33,325 bases of DNA from Chersky-299 sp963749535 (GTDB lineage Bacteria; Actinomycetota; Thermoleophilia; RBG-16-64-13). The notes under the pieces are model-generated. The model saw nothing but the letters and a program-made list of their open reading frames with translations, was not told the origin of the DNA and did not search any database. The first letter of the stretch is position 1; every line of letters begins with the position of its first letter. Location of the stretch: NCBI GenBank assembly GCA_963749535.1, contig CAVVNF010000007.1, positions 1 through 33,325 on the forward strand, given 5' to 3'. Position numbers and translations under genes: made by a program. This document shows positions 25,573-33,325 of the stretch, one piece after another.

Positions 25573-26172
25573 ATGAGGAATACCTCGTGTTTCACCCTAG
25601 CCGTCAGAGTCGCGCTGGCTATTGCGGCGGGAGCGGGGGTGATCGGGTTGGCGGCCGTGATCTCGGGATGCGGTGGCGGGACGACCACTACCACCACTTC
25701 CACGACCGCGCCCACATCGAGTACCACCTCCAGCACGGCTACGTCTTCCACCACCGCGCCCGCGAATATCGCCGGCGCCACCTTCACAGCGCAACTCTCC
25801 GGGGTCAACGAGGTGCCGGCGGTGGACACAGCCGCCCTGGGGACGGTGACTTTCACCGTGGATTCCACCGGTACCAAGATGACCTACGTGCTGAAGGTGA
25901 CGGCGCTGAGCGACGCGACGGTCGCGCGCTTGCGCAACGCGAAGGCTGGCGCCAAGGGTGCGATCGTCGCCACGCTCTACCCGGGGCCCAAGAAGAAAGG
26001 GGCTTTCACGGGCACGCTGGCAAAAGGGACGTTAAAGGCTTCGAGTCTCACGGGGCCGCTCAAGGGCAAGACGCTTGGAGACCTGGTGGCCCTGATGAAG
26101 AACCTGGAGATATACGTGAACGTGGGGACAAGCGCTCACTCGACCGGGGAGCTCCGCGGACAGGTCCAATAG
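25573..26172 (+). CDS. CHRD-domain lipoprotein
   Basis: 199 residues. A signal peptide (about residues 1-35: hydrophobic VALAIAAGAGVIGLAAV) ends in the lipobox VISGC, so the mature Cys is lipidated and the protein anchored outside the cytoplasmic membrane. A Thr/Ser-rich linker (TTTTTTSTTAPTSSTTSS) follows, then a CHRD domain from about residue 65 with TAQLSGVNEVPAV, TVTFTVDSTGTKMTYVLKV, ATLYPG and the end STGELRGQV. CHRD domains occur in secreted proteins; their bacterial role is unknown. ATG 25573 has GGAGG seven bases upstream. The preceding 277 bases (25296-25572) show no clear gene. Confidence 0.9.
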   Translation: MRNTSCFTLAVRVALAIAAGAGVIGLAAVISGCGGGTTTTTTSTTAPTSSTTSSTATSSTTAPANIAGATFTAQLSGVNEVPAVDTAALGTVTFTVDSTGTKMTYVLKVTALSDATVARLRNAKAGAKGAIVATLYPGPKKKGAFTGTLAKGTLKASSLTGPLKGKTLGDLVALMKNLEIYVNVGTSAHSTGELRGQVQ

Positions 26173-26185
26173 GCGGGTGGGTCAC

Positions 26186-26325
26186 CCGGCGGTCGCTCTT
26201 GGGCCTCGGCGGTCGGTCTGAGGCCGAAACGTCCGGCGGTCGCGCTCGGGCCTCGGCGGTCGCTCTGAGGCCGACGTCCGACGGTCACGCTGAGGCCGAC
26301 GTCCGGCGGTCGCATAGCAGCCTCA
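26186..26325. repeat. Imperfect tandem repeats of CGGCGGTCG units
   Basis: Six copies of a CGGCGGTCG(C)-N-GAGGCC-type unit start at 26187, 26207, 26234, 26254, 26279 and 26304 (spacing 20, 27, 20, 25 and 25 bases). They fill the gap between the lipoprotein stop and the ArsR promoter. They could be slippage-generated, or form nested hairpins ending the lipoprotein transcript, since GGCCTCGG and CCGAGGCC-like parts alternate. No coding sense. Confidence 0.6.
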
Positions 26326-26330
26326 CCGCT

Positions 26331-26378
26331 TTGAGCCAACCCCAGCCTCGTGCTAATCTATTTCGACTATTATCGAAA
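26331..26378 (+). promoter_or_regulatory. ArsR-gene promoter and operator
   Basis: TTGAGC (26331-26336) and TAATCT (26354-26359) are separated by 17 bases; the -10 is extended (TGC immediately before it). Directly downstream, at the predicted start of transcription, lies the perfect inverted repeat TTTCGA / TCGAAA (26361-26378, 6-base spacer), placed as expected for an autoregulated ArsR-type repressor. Confidence 0.65.
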
Positions 26379-26395
26379 CAGATTGGCATCGTGCT

Positions 26396-27682
26396 TTGGA
26401 ACTTGACACGTCACTCAGCCTGGCCAAGGCGCTGGCGGACCGCTCGAGACTTCTGATCCTCGGTGCGCTCGCGGCGGGACCACTCTGCAGCGAGGAGATC
26501 GCCGGCATGCTCGGCCTTGCCCCCTCGACCGTCTCCTTCCATCTCAAGAAGCTTGCCGATGCCAACCTGGTCACCCCCAGCCGGGATCAGTACTACATGG
26601 TCTATCGACTCGCGCCGGCGACACTCGAACTCACCCTCGCGGAGCTCGTCCGTATCGAACAGCCGGCGTTCGCAGACCGATCCGATCGCCTGAGGCTGGA
26701 CGGAGAGCGGGTGATAGCGACCTTCTTCGACGGTGGCCGCCTGACCAAAATGCCTGCACAAAAGCGCAAGCGTGAGGTAGTGCTTGATCAGTTCGCGGCG
26801 CTGTTCGAGCCTGGCAGCACCTATCCGGAAGCGCTGGTGAACGAGATGATCACGGCTGCGTTCGAGGACTATTGCCTCATCAGGCGGTTGCTGGTGGACG
26901 AAGGCTATCTGGTCCGCGAGCGCGGCATGTATTCACGCACGAGCAAGCCTCCCTCGAGCGCTCTTCGGAATCCGATCACTGAAACGAGCGCCGGACGCCC
27001 GAATGGAGAAAACAGAATGAAAAACGAGAGCAAGACTTTAAGAGAGGAATACAAACTGCGGGAAACGACCGCGGGTATCTTCCGAGTGGTCAACAATGTC
27101 ACGGGGACCGTCTTCCTGGGCTCGGCGTTGAACCTGCACGGCCCGTTGAATCGCATCGAGTTCGGGCTCAATGTGGGCTCCTTCGAGAACCAAAGGATGC
27201 AGGAGGACTTCCGACGCCACGGACGGGAGAACTTCACATTCGAAGTGCTGGAGCGCATCGAGCCGTGTCAAGATCCGGACTTCGACGTGGAGCGGGAACT
27301 GGCCAAGCTCGAGGAACGCTACGCGGCGAGCCTGGACCGTCGCAACACCTACAACGAGAAGGACGATCCGGTTCATGCAGCGTCGACGCCGGTGAAGGGA
27401 GACTCCTGGAAGGTTGCTGGTTCTGTGTACCGGCAGAAGAGTCTCACGACAGCCCCGCGCGCGCGAACAGCATTTGCTCGATGCGCTGGAGATACTCGTG
27501 CTCGAGTCCGGGCTTTTGGCGGGGTCCACGGTTCTGGTAGCGTCTGGTTTCCGGCAGTCTGGGCGTTCGCGCGCCTCAGGACATCCGGAGCATCAGGAGT
27601 GAGGCACCCGTCAAGAGTGGACCCGCCGGCAGGAGGAAATGATGGAGCTCAAAGTCGAGGCAGCCCAACGGTTAAGGGATAA
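26396..27682 (+). CDS. ArsR HTH - DUF2087 - GIY-YIG domain fusion protein
   Basis: Continuous frame from TTG 26396. Residues 1-80 are an ArsR-type winged helix (LAKALADRSRLLILGAL, GLAPSTVSFHLKKLADANLV). Residues 118-182 match DUF2087 (KRKREVVLDQFAALF, RRLLVDEGYLVRERGMYSR). Residues 208-310 resemble a GIY-YIG domain (GIFRVVNNVTGTVFLGSALN, GRENFTFEVLE). An internal ATG at 27017 with GGAG upstream could also start the GIY-YIG part as a separate product. In GIFRV/VFLGS the second Tyr-Ile-Gly triplet is changed to Phe-Leu-Gly, so cleavage activity is doubtful. After about residue 333 the sequence is Arg/Ala-rich without homology and overlaps the SDR gene; a frame break near 27370 leading to the stop at 27395 is the likelier end. 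No ribosome site before the TTG. Confidence 0.75.
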   Translation: MELDTSLSLAKALADRSRLLILGALAAGPLCSEEIAGMLGLAPSTVSFHLKKLADANLVTPSRDQYYMVYRLAPATLELTLAELVRIEQPAFADRSDRLRLDGERVIATFFDGGRLTKMPAQKRKREVVLDQFAALFEPGSTYPEALVNEMITAAFEDYCLIRRLLVDEGYLVRERGMYSRTSKPPSSALRNPITETSAGRPNGENRMKNESKTLREEYKLRETTAGIFRVVNNVTGTVFLGSALNLHGPLNRIEFGLNVGSFENQRMQEDFRRHGRENFTFEVLERIEPCQDPDFDVERELAKLEERYAASLDRRNTYNEKDDPVHAASTPVKGDSWKVAGSVYRQKSLTTAPRARTAFARCAGDTRARVRAFGGVHGSGSVWFPAVWAFARLRTSGASGVRHPSRVDPPAGGNDGAQSRGSPTVKG

Positions 27683-28449
27683 GGTCGCGATTGTCACCGG
27701 CGGAGGTGGGACCTGCAGCATCGGACGGTCCATCGCCATACGATTTGCGGAGGAAGGCGCCAGAGTGGCCGTGCTCGACATAGATGGACCGAGCGCCGTC
27801 TCCGTCGCCGCGGAGATCCAGGAAGGCGGCGGGACCGCGTCGGCGTTCACCTGCGACGTCACCGAACTGCGCCAATGTGAGGACACGGCGAAACAGGTCG
27901 CTCAGGCCTGGGGGAGCCGCATCGACATCCTCGTCAACAACGCGGCCGCGCTTCGCGGCAAGATGTCCAAGCAGGGTTGGAAGCCATTCGACGATGGTCC
28001 CAAGAGGACTGGGACTACATGATGGCGGTGAACCTGCGGGGTCAGTGGTTCTGTGCCCGCGCCGTCGTCCCGTACATGAAGGCCGCCGGGTACGGCAAGA
28101 TCATCAACCTCACATCCAGCACTTTTTGGGAAGCCGTGCCGGGATTCATCCACTACGTGTCGAGCAAGGGCGGGGTCATCGGTTTCACCAGGGCGTTGGG
28201 GCGGGAATTGGGCGAGTTCGGCATCCGTGTGAACGGCCTTGCTCCTGGATACTCGCTCACCGAGGCCAACAAGCAGCATGACGGGATGGACGAGCATTCC
28301 AGGAGAGCTACCGGTTGTCCCAGGCTCTGAGTCAACGCAACGAGCTGCCGGACGATCTCGCGGGACCGGCCTTCTTTCTTGCCAGCAAGGACAGCGACTT
28401 CATGACCTGTCAAACGCTGCTCGTGGACGGCGGAAAGAACGCGTGGTAG
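27642..28449 (+). CDS. Short-chain dehydrogenase/reductase (two frameshifts)
   Basis: About 268 residues after joining three frames (breaks near 27997 and 28300). Classical SDR: cofactor loop VTGGGGTCSIGRSIA, DIDG acidic strand end (suggesting NAD rather than NADP), DILVNNAA, and the catalytic YVSSK with Ser upstream in INLTSSTF. The tail LAGPAFFLASKDSDFMTCQT with VDGGK is the usual SDR end. ATG 27642 lies five bases after AGGAGG; ATG 27639 is too close. It oxidises an alcohol or reduces a ketone of unknown identity. It may work with the aromatic/polyketide-type genes at 29711 onwards, which follow on the same strand. Confidence 0.87.
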
Positions 28450-28519
28450 CACGGGTGTATCATCGGACCGCCGTGCGCCCCCGTCCCCCGGCGCGGCGAG
28501 CCAACGGGAAAGGCCTCTG

Positions 28520-29447
28520 ATGCAGGCGTTGAGCATCTCCGAGCTTGAGCGGATGAGCGGAGTCCCCCGCAGCACCGTCTATTTCTACGTGCGGGAGGGT
28601 CTGCTTCCGACTGCTCAGAAGGCCGCCGCCAGCCGGGCGATCTACTCGGATCTCCACCTGGAATTGCTGCGAGAGATAGACCGCCTCAAGGGAGAAGGCT
28701 TGGATTTGGCAGCGATCAAGCAGAGGCTTTCCGACCGCATCAGCTCCGGCGACGGGAGCGAAGTCGACCTGGTGGCCAGACAGACCCAGCAGGTCCGCCA
28801 GGCGATCTTGGAGACCTCAGCCCGGTTGTTGCGAGAAGGGGCTACCAGAGGACACGCGTGGCCGACATCATCAAAAATGGGGATCACGCCGCCGGTCTTC
28901 TACGGCCGTTTCCACCGAGCGGGAGCTGTTCATCGAGTGCTTCGGCATCTTCGTGCATTGGATGCATGGGTTTCTCGAGCCGGAATTGGCGCTCGAGCCG
29001 GACCCGGTGGTGCACCTCATATCGAGGATCCACGCCTATTTTGGCCTTCAGGCGCTCAGCCCCGATCTGTTGTCGCTCACGAGGGCTGAGGCCCTGCACG
29101 AAGACGGTGAGATGCGCAAGGTGGTGCGTACCAGCTACGCCGAGATCCTTGGCGGCCCTGAGGAAGATCTGGCGCGGCTCCGGAGCGGGCAGGGATGGCC
29201 GCCGATATCGGACGAGCTGATGGTCTACGGCCTCCTGGGTGCGAACGAGAACATGGTGATGAGAGCGTCATGGGACAGGAAGTTCTCGAACAAAGACGTC
29301 ATATGGGCGCAACTCCTGATGTTCTTAGCTCTTGAAGCCGTTTACACCGGTCGTCTCGACCTTCGCGAAGAGCTCGAACGCTATCGGGAGCTGGTGGAAA
29401 GAGTCGCGGCCTCTGCGCCACCCGTTCCACCGGCCGCGCGTGCCTAA
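28520..29447 (+). CDS. MerR-HTH/TetR-like fusion transcriptional regulator (frameshifted)
   Basis: About 308 residues recovered from three frames, with breaks at about 28845-28860 and 28890-28915. Residues 3-75 are a MerR helix-turn-helix: LSISELERMSGVPRSTVYFY, REGLLP, and a helix LELLREIDRLKGEGLDL. From about residue 90 a TetR-type HTH begins (QAILETSARLLRE, RVADIIK, MGITPPVFYGRF, STERELFIECFG), followed by a helical C-terminal ligand domain to RAA. Two DNA-binding modules in one chain is a known but uncommon design. ATG 28520 follows GGGAAAGG. The gene lies just upstream of the 38-bp repeats and the ferredoxin-flavoprotein promoter, making it the probable regulator of that operon. Confidence 0.8.
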
Positions 29448-29455
29448 CCACCTCG

Positions 29456-29607
29456 CCGCTATCTGTCGCGGCCGCGCAGCCCGAAAGAGCCGTGTTGACA
29501 TCACCCGCGGCCATGCACCCCGAAAGCGCGGGTTGACATCACCCGCGGCCGCGAAGCCAGGGATGCTGGGTTGACATCATCCGCGGAGCACTTTAGGATT
29601 GCTAATA
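29456..29607 (+). repeat. Four 38-bp tandem repeats upstream of the ferredoxin operon
   Basis: Units begin at 29456 (degenerate), 29494, 29532 and 29570, exactly 38 bases apart. The three clear units start with GTTGACATCA(C/T)CCGCGG; the first two full units and the degenerate one share CGCGGCC and parts of GCACCCCGAAAG. The last unit runs into the promoter. Equal spacing and the position after a MerR/TetR regulator gene suggest repeated regulator sites. They are too few and have no unique spacers, so this is not a CRISPR array. Confidence 0.75.
29571..29599 (+). promoter_or_regulatory. Sigma-70-type promoter of the ferredoxin/flavoprotein operon
   Basis: Consensus -35 TTGACA (29571-29576) and TAGGAT (29594-29599) with a 17-base spacer. 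The -35 is inside the last 38-bp repeat; the other repeats carry TTGACA without a matching -10. Transcription would start near 29606, leaving a leader of about 105 bases before the ferredoxin gene, in which I see no clear structure. Confidence 0.65.
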
Positions 29608-29710
29608 GGTTTTAGTTTTCCTATAGTGAGAGCGGCACGAGCCGGTCTCGTCTCATCCAGCCGCCACGGGCGCATTGTCTCTTTCATTCGAACGGGATGC
29701 GAGGACGCAC

Positions 29711-29955
29711 ATGAATACCATCAAGATCGACTTCGACTGCTGCAACGGATGCAAGATCTGCTACAAGGCCTGCTTCGTGGACGTCTTTCGCTGGGACGAC
29801 GAGAACAAGAGGCCCGTCGTCGCCTACCCGGAGGATTGCGCATCCTGCAATCTTTGCGAGCTCAACTGCCCAAAGAATGCATCGAGGTGATCGTCGACTG
29901 GGACAAGCCCTTCCCGCCGATCGTCGAGCCAGGCTTCCCCTACAAGGTCATCTAG
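29711..29955 (+). CDS. Two-[4Fe-4S] ferredoxin subunit (one frameshift)
   Basis: 81 residues with one break near 29872. The two cluster motifs are CNGCKICYKAC and CASCNLCELNCPKEC (CxxCxxCxxxC twice). The C-terminal tail VIVDWDKPFPPIVEPGFPYK has no cluster residues. ATG 29711 follows GAGG six bases away. It is 10 bases from the flavoprotein gene, the same order as AprB-AprA in APS reductase, so it probably forms the electron-transfer subunit of a two-part flavoenzyme. The broken frame would lack only the last Cys and the tail. Confidence 0.87.
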
Positions 29956-29965
29956 GGGGTTAGCC

Positions 29966-31686
29966 ATGACCACACTTCAACAGCTAGGCAAGGTCACGTC
30001 GACCGATATCCTCATCATCGGAGGGGGCATAGCGGGTATCTCGGCCGCGATCGCGGCGAAGGAAGCGTCCCCCGAGGCAGGCGTGGTGGTGGTGGAAAAG
30101 GCCACCAGCGGGTGGGCCGGGCAGGCGAACAAGGGCGCCGGGTCTTCTCGTACATGGCCAAAGAGGACAGTGTCGACGAGTTCATCAAATACCACGTGGA
30201 GAACATCGGGATCTATCTCGAGGACCAGGATCTCCTCCGCCAATATGCCGCGGAAAGCTATGCCACCCTCGAACGCTTCGACACCTGGAGCGGCGGCCGG
30301 ATGTGCCGGGACGCAAGTGGAGACTTTACCCACGAGCGGTTTTACCCGTGGGTGCCATGGAGCCTCACCGCGGCGGAGCTGGACATGCTTCTCCCGATTC
30401 ACCGCAGAGCGAAGAAGTTGGGGGTGGAGTTCATCGACAAGACCACCATCGTCGACTTGCTGACGGACGCGGGCAGGGCAGTAGGCGCGGTGGGCTTCAG
30501 CCTTTTGACGGGACCTTCCATATCGTCAAGGCCAAGGCGACCATCATCGCGACCGCTGGTCAGGCGTACCGGCTTCTCGGCATGTGGAGTTGCCAGCGGG
30601 GTGACGGCCAAGCGGCTGCCTATCGAGCCGGCGCGGAGATGAGGAACGCAGAGTTCGGGCCCATGCTGCAACTGGCGGGCACCCGGAGCAAAGAAGCAGT
30701 GCTTGCAGCGGAGACTGCGCTCTACAACCGCAAATGGGAGTTCCTCTCCCCTTCTTTCCGCAGCGAGCGCGACTCGGACAGTGGGGCGATGACAGGCGTG
30801 GTCTGGTACCAGCAATGGAGGGCCGGTAACGGACCTCTGTACACGATGCACTCGCACAATTGGCTGCTGAACAATACGGTGAAGCACGTGGGCAGCAACG
30901 AAGTGTGGAATCGGCCCAAGGCGGTGGCGTTCTGGACACGGCTCCTGGAGAAGACCCAGGCTGCGGAAGGCTACCTCGCGGCGCAAGAGGTAATTCCGGT
31001 ACTGGTAAAGCACACGCCTATCAAGACCGACCACTCTCATGCCACGACCGTCCCTGGATTCTACGCCGTTGGCGCTTCAGCTTACGCCGGATCCTCGATG
31101 ATCGGCGCCATCTGTCCGCCGCATCGGCAACGGGGAAGCGGTCTCTTCAACGCAGTCTGGAGCGGCATCCGGGGCGCCAACGCCGCGGTCGCGTACGCCG
31201 CCAAGGCTGGGGAACCGCGCGCGGACGCCGGGCAAGCTGAGGCCATCAAGCAGAGGGTGTTCGCGCCGCTCGGCAAGAGCGCCGGCATCCATCCGCTCGA
31301 GTTGGTGACGAAGTGCGGGCCGCTTTCAACCCGGTGGGCTACAGCACGTACAAGAGCAAGGACCGCATGGAAGAGGCGCTGGGCCGCATCCTCGACATCC
31401 GAGCGAAGACTCCACAGCTGGTCGCGTCCGATCATCACCATCTGTCCGCGTGCAACGAGGTGGTCAGCATGTGCTTGAGCGCGGAGATGTTCTACCGGTC
31501 CTCTCTGGAACGCAAAGAGTCCCGAGGCTGGCACGTTCGCGAGGACTACCCCGATCGCGACGACAAGAACTGGCTCAAGTGGATCAGCATGAAGGATGAC
31601 AAGGGGGAGATGGTCCTGTTCACGGAGGACGTTCCCTTGGAGCGCTATCCGTTCAAGCCTGCCGGTTTCGAAGGAGGAAGCCGTGA
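29966..31686 (+). CDS. FAD-dependent oxidoreductase, FrdA/AprA-like subunit (several frameshifts)
   Basis: About 570 residues in four or more frame segments (breaks near 30140, 30500, 31315 and 31660). The N-terminus has the FAD fold DILIIGGGIAGISAAIAAKE followed by VVEKA and GQANKGAG, typical of the FAD_binding_2 group (fumarate reductase, APS reductase, 3-ketosteroid dehydrogenase). Later segments include KAKATIIATAGQAYRL, VPGFYAVGASAYAGSS and GLFNAVWSGIRGANAAV, the usual late FAD contact. The C-terminal helical part (SKDRMEEALGRI, LSACNEVVSMCLSAEM) matches FrdA/AprA. Substrate not deducible. The probable stop TGA 31684-31686 overlaps the next GTG start; reaching it needs the last frame change. 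Confidence 0.78.
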
Positions 31687-32669
31687 GCGACTCCACGAGC
31701 GACAAGCCAGCGACCACGGGCGCGCCCGCTGCCACCGCCGGACGGGCGGCCGCCGGAGGTCCCACCGTCGCGAACGGCCCAGCCGGAGAACACCCCGCCG
31801 GGCCCACCGGGGGCCGGCTTCCCGACCTCACCGCCGAGGAGAAAGCCAAGCCCTATTCCAAGACTACTATGGGGCCCTCGCAACACCGGATCCGGCGCTC
31901 ATGGCCCAGCTCCGACCGGATAAGCCGCTGGACCCTGCCGAGGTCCTGTTGCCCGAGAGCATGAACGACCTGCTCGAGCCCGGCTACCTGCCCGGTGAGA
32001 CGGGCTGGTGCGTCCTGCCGAACGGGGCCGGCTACGTGGCCGTCAACAATAAGATGCCCGGTGTCACCGCCAAGATGGTCGACTGGTGGATGTGGTGGCA
32101 CAGCCTCGAAGACTGCGCTACAAGATCTGGTGGCCGCCCGCGCACGCGGGCATCTCTCCAACGACGAGCGGGATCGGAAGAAAGTGCTCGACCCCGACCC
32201 TGGTCCCCCGGACACGGCTCGTTGGCAAGGGGTCACCCACCATGTGGTCGAGAACATCGGGGGCGGCTTCGACGACATCTACATCAGTTTCCTCACGCCC
32301 GAGCAGTTCGGTTTCGACATGAGCCGTTTCCACAAGCCGAACGTCTCGACCGCCGTCTGCGCGAACGGAGCCAACGCGCCGGTGGGCTCGCCGCCGTTCG
32401 TGCCCAAAGCCACCGCGATGATGTGCCATTTCGTCAGGGATATCCCTGGTGGGATCGAATATCGCACTCGCTTCTGGTTGGGCTACCAAGTGGTGGAGAA
32501 GCGTCCGGTGTGCATCCTGCCGCCTGGAGCGAAAGTGCCCTGGCAGGCGCCGTTCGGACTAGCCGTGCACAACGTGCAGGAATACTCGAATCTGAGGGCC
32601 TTCCTGCCAAAGATCTACGCGGAGCAGAGGGACAAGGGTCCGCTGGGCTGGACCATCCTCCGGCTATAG
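31683..32669 (+). CDS. DAPG/phloretin hydrolase-like C-C hydrolase (frameshifted)
   Basis: About 328 residues in several frames, with breaks near 31858, 32112 and 32155. After a Pro/Ala/Gly-rich N-terminus (about 45 residues) the sequence follows the PhlG family of zinc C-C hydrolases, which cleave acyl groups from phloroglucinol-type rings (2,4-diacetylphloroglucinol, phloretin). Marks: WWMWWHSLED, RYKIWWPPAH, HHVVENIGGG, MCHFVRDIPGGIEY and HNVQEYSN. The zinc ligands I remember for PhlG (His129, Glu160, His270, Glu274) have likely counterparts in PPAH, VVEN and the His/Glu pair four apart in HNVQE. GTG 31683 follows AAGGAGG by five bases. With the upstream flavoprotein it suggests breakdown of an acylated aromatic or polyketide. 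Confidence 0.8.
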
Positions 32670-32796
32670 ATCATGTGGTGCGTCTAAATCTGGGTGGCAC
32701 CATTCGCCCTAACAGCCTCCTAGCACCCATGAGCGCGGCGCCGCCAAGCAAGCGCGAGGAAGGAAGAGAGAGGCGAAAGGATACAAGGAGAGCGGA

Positions 32797-33325
32797 ATGA
32801 TCAAGTCGATCGTCATGATGGACCTCCCGATTGACGACATCGCGGAGATGGAGCGCTGGTTGCTGCCGAAATCACTCCTCAGCGATATCGCGCCGGTACG
32901 GGCCGTGGTTGCAGCGTCACCAGAGCTACGTCGCGCTGAACGCCCCTGCCGATGCTCAAGCTTACGGCTTCTACAATTGGCGGGTGACGAGACCCATTGG
33001 CCAAATTCCCGACCGCAGGGACGGAAGGGCGCGTACTGCTTCACGCGGCACCGGTCTGGAATCCTATCGCCACCTGCGCGGTGCCGGCCCAACCCACCGA
33101 GGACTTTCTTGGCTGGGATTGCTTCTCCACCCGGGGGGCCTGCATCCGCTGGTACATGATGTTCCGGTATCCCTTGGGCGTCCGTCTCGACGAGGGGGAA
33201 GACTGGTACCTCAACGTCCATGCGCCCGAGGTGATGAAGCAGCCGGGGCTGCGCCGTTTCTTCAGTTTCAAGGCCGTCAAGCCGCCCGTACCTCTGCCGG
33301 GCACGTGGCACCCCGACGCAACGCC
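32797..33325 (+). CDS. Dimeric alpha/beta-barrel (EthD-like) protein, 3' end outside window, frameshifted
   Basis: It starts at ATG 32797 with AAGGAG six bases upstream and is cut by the window end. The first frame gives MIKSIVMMDLPIDDIAEMERWLL; after a break near 32865-32895 it reads RYGPWLQRHQSYVALNAP, then YGFYNWRVTR. A third segment near 33108 onwards reads RWYMMFRYPLGVRLDEGEDW, HAPEVMKQPGLRRFFSFKAV. An N-terminal beta strand, a helix with an RH pair and the later HAPEVMKQPGL with a Phe-rich strand suggest a ferredoxin-like alpha/beta barrel of the EthD type, small proteins helping ring or ether cleavage. The family call is tentative. Confidence 0.5.

Noticed and set aside
27396..27641. 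C-terminal 95 residues of the ArsR fusion, and the overlapping frame 27414-27602
   Set aside because: Arg/Ala-rich translation without recognisable domain; likely out-of-frame readthrough after an indel near 27370.
29456..29607. CRISPR array
   Set aside because: The 38-base period is the whole repeat unit with no unique spacers, only three or four copies, and no cas genes nearby.

Overview
The window looks like a piece of a high-GC anaerobic bacterium. Evidence for anaerobic, metal- and selenium-using metabolism is a Desulfovibrio gigas MOP-type molybdenum aldehyde oxidoreductase, a CCG/4Fe-4S flavoprotein, a radical SAM enzyme, an in-frame UGA at the catalytic cysteine of MsrA, and a two-cluster ferredoxin. 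An anaerobic actinobacterium would fit (lipoprotein with a Thr/Ser linker and CHRD domain, PadR/MFS pair, MerR-TetR regulator), but the taxon is an inference and a deltaproteobacterium or chloroflexote is not excluded. The first ~2.4 kb is AT-rich with different codon use and looks acquired.

Layout. (1) 271-2369: AT-rich gene with a PD-(D/E)XK-like nuclease end. (2) 2574-4105, minus strand: VOC protein and XdhC. (3) 4305-13725, plus strand: a tightly packed seven-gene operon of Mo aldehyde oxidoreductase, FAD/Fe-S/CCG oxidoreductase, small Cys-rich redox protein, methyltransferase, C-GCAxxG-C-C protein, radical SAM protein (TrsS-like) and AMP-dependent CoA ligase. The order matches the Desulfovibrio vulgaris DVU_1559 to DVU_1553 block as I remember it. 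XdhC diverges from it and probably serves the oxidoreductase. (4) 13848-16913: palindromic operator, proteasome-like Ntn hydrolase, GntR/HutC regulator, an orphan and an alpha/beta hydrolase. (5) 16946-19744, minus: a GcvT-GlyA fusion behind a hairpin-rich leader. (6) 20031-20722: remnants of a PAS protein and a radical SAM/SPASM protein. (7) 20934-22043: coiled-coil protein and PPK2. (8) 22151-24385: PadR regulator and 14-TM exporter, then a 160-bp inverted-repeat element. (9) 24609-25295, minus: seleno-MsrA. (10) 25573-27682: CHRD lipoprotein, then an ArsR-DUF2087-GIY-YIG protein with its own promoter and operator. (11) 27642-33325: SDR, MerR-TetR fusion regulator, 38-bp tandem repeats leading into a promoter, then ferredoxin, FAD subunit, DAPG/phloretin hydrolase-like protein and an alpha/beta-barrel protein cut by the window end.

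Many genes are interrupted by single-base frame changes across which the family sequence continues. Long genes such as mop, gcvT-glyA, xdhC and ppk2 are intact. I read most of the breaks as assembly or sequencing indels and annotate the interrupted genes as single loci. The PAS/radical SAM remnant is different: it lacks whole domains and is probably a true pseudogene.

Most promising for follow-up: the aldehyde-oxidoreductase/radical-SAM operon, the Sec-MsrA, the Ntn hydrolase-GntR pair with its operator, and the ferredoxin-flavoprotein-C-C hydrolase cluster.
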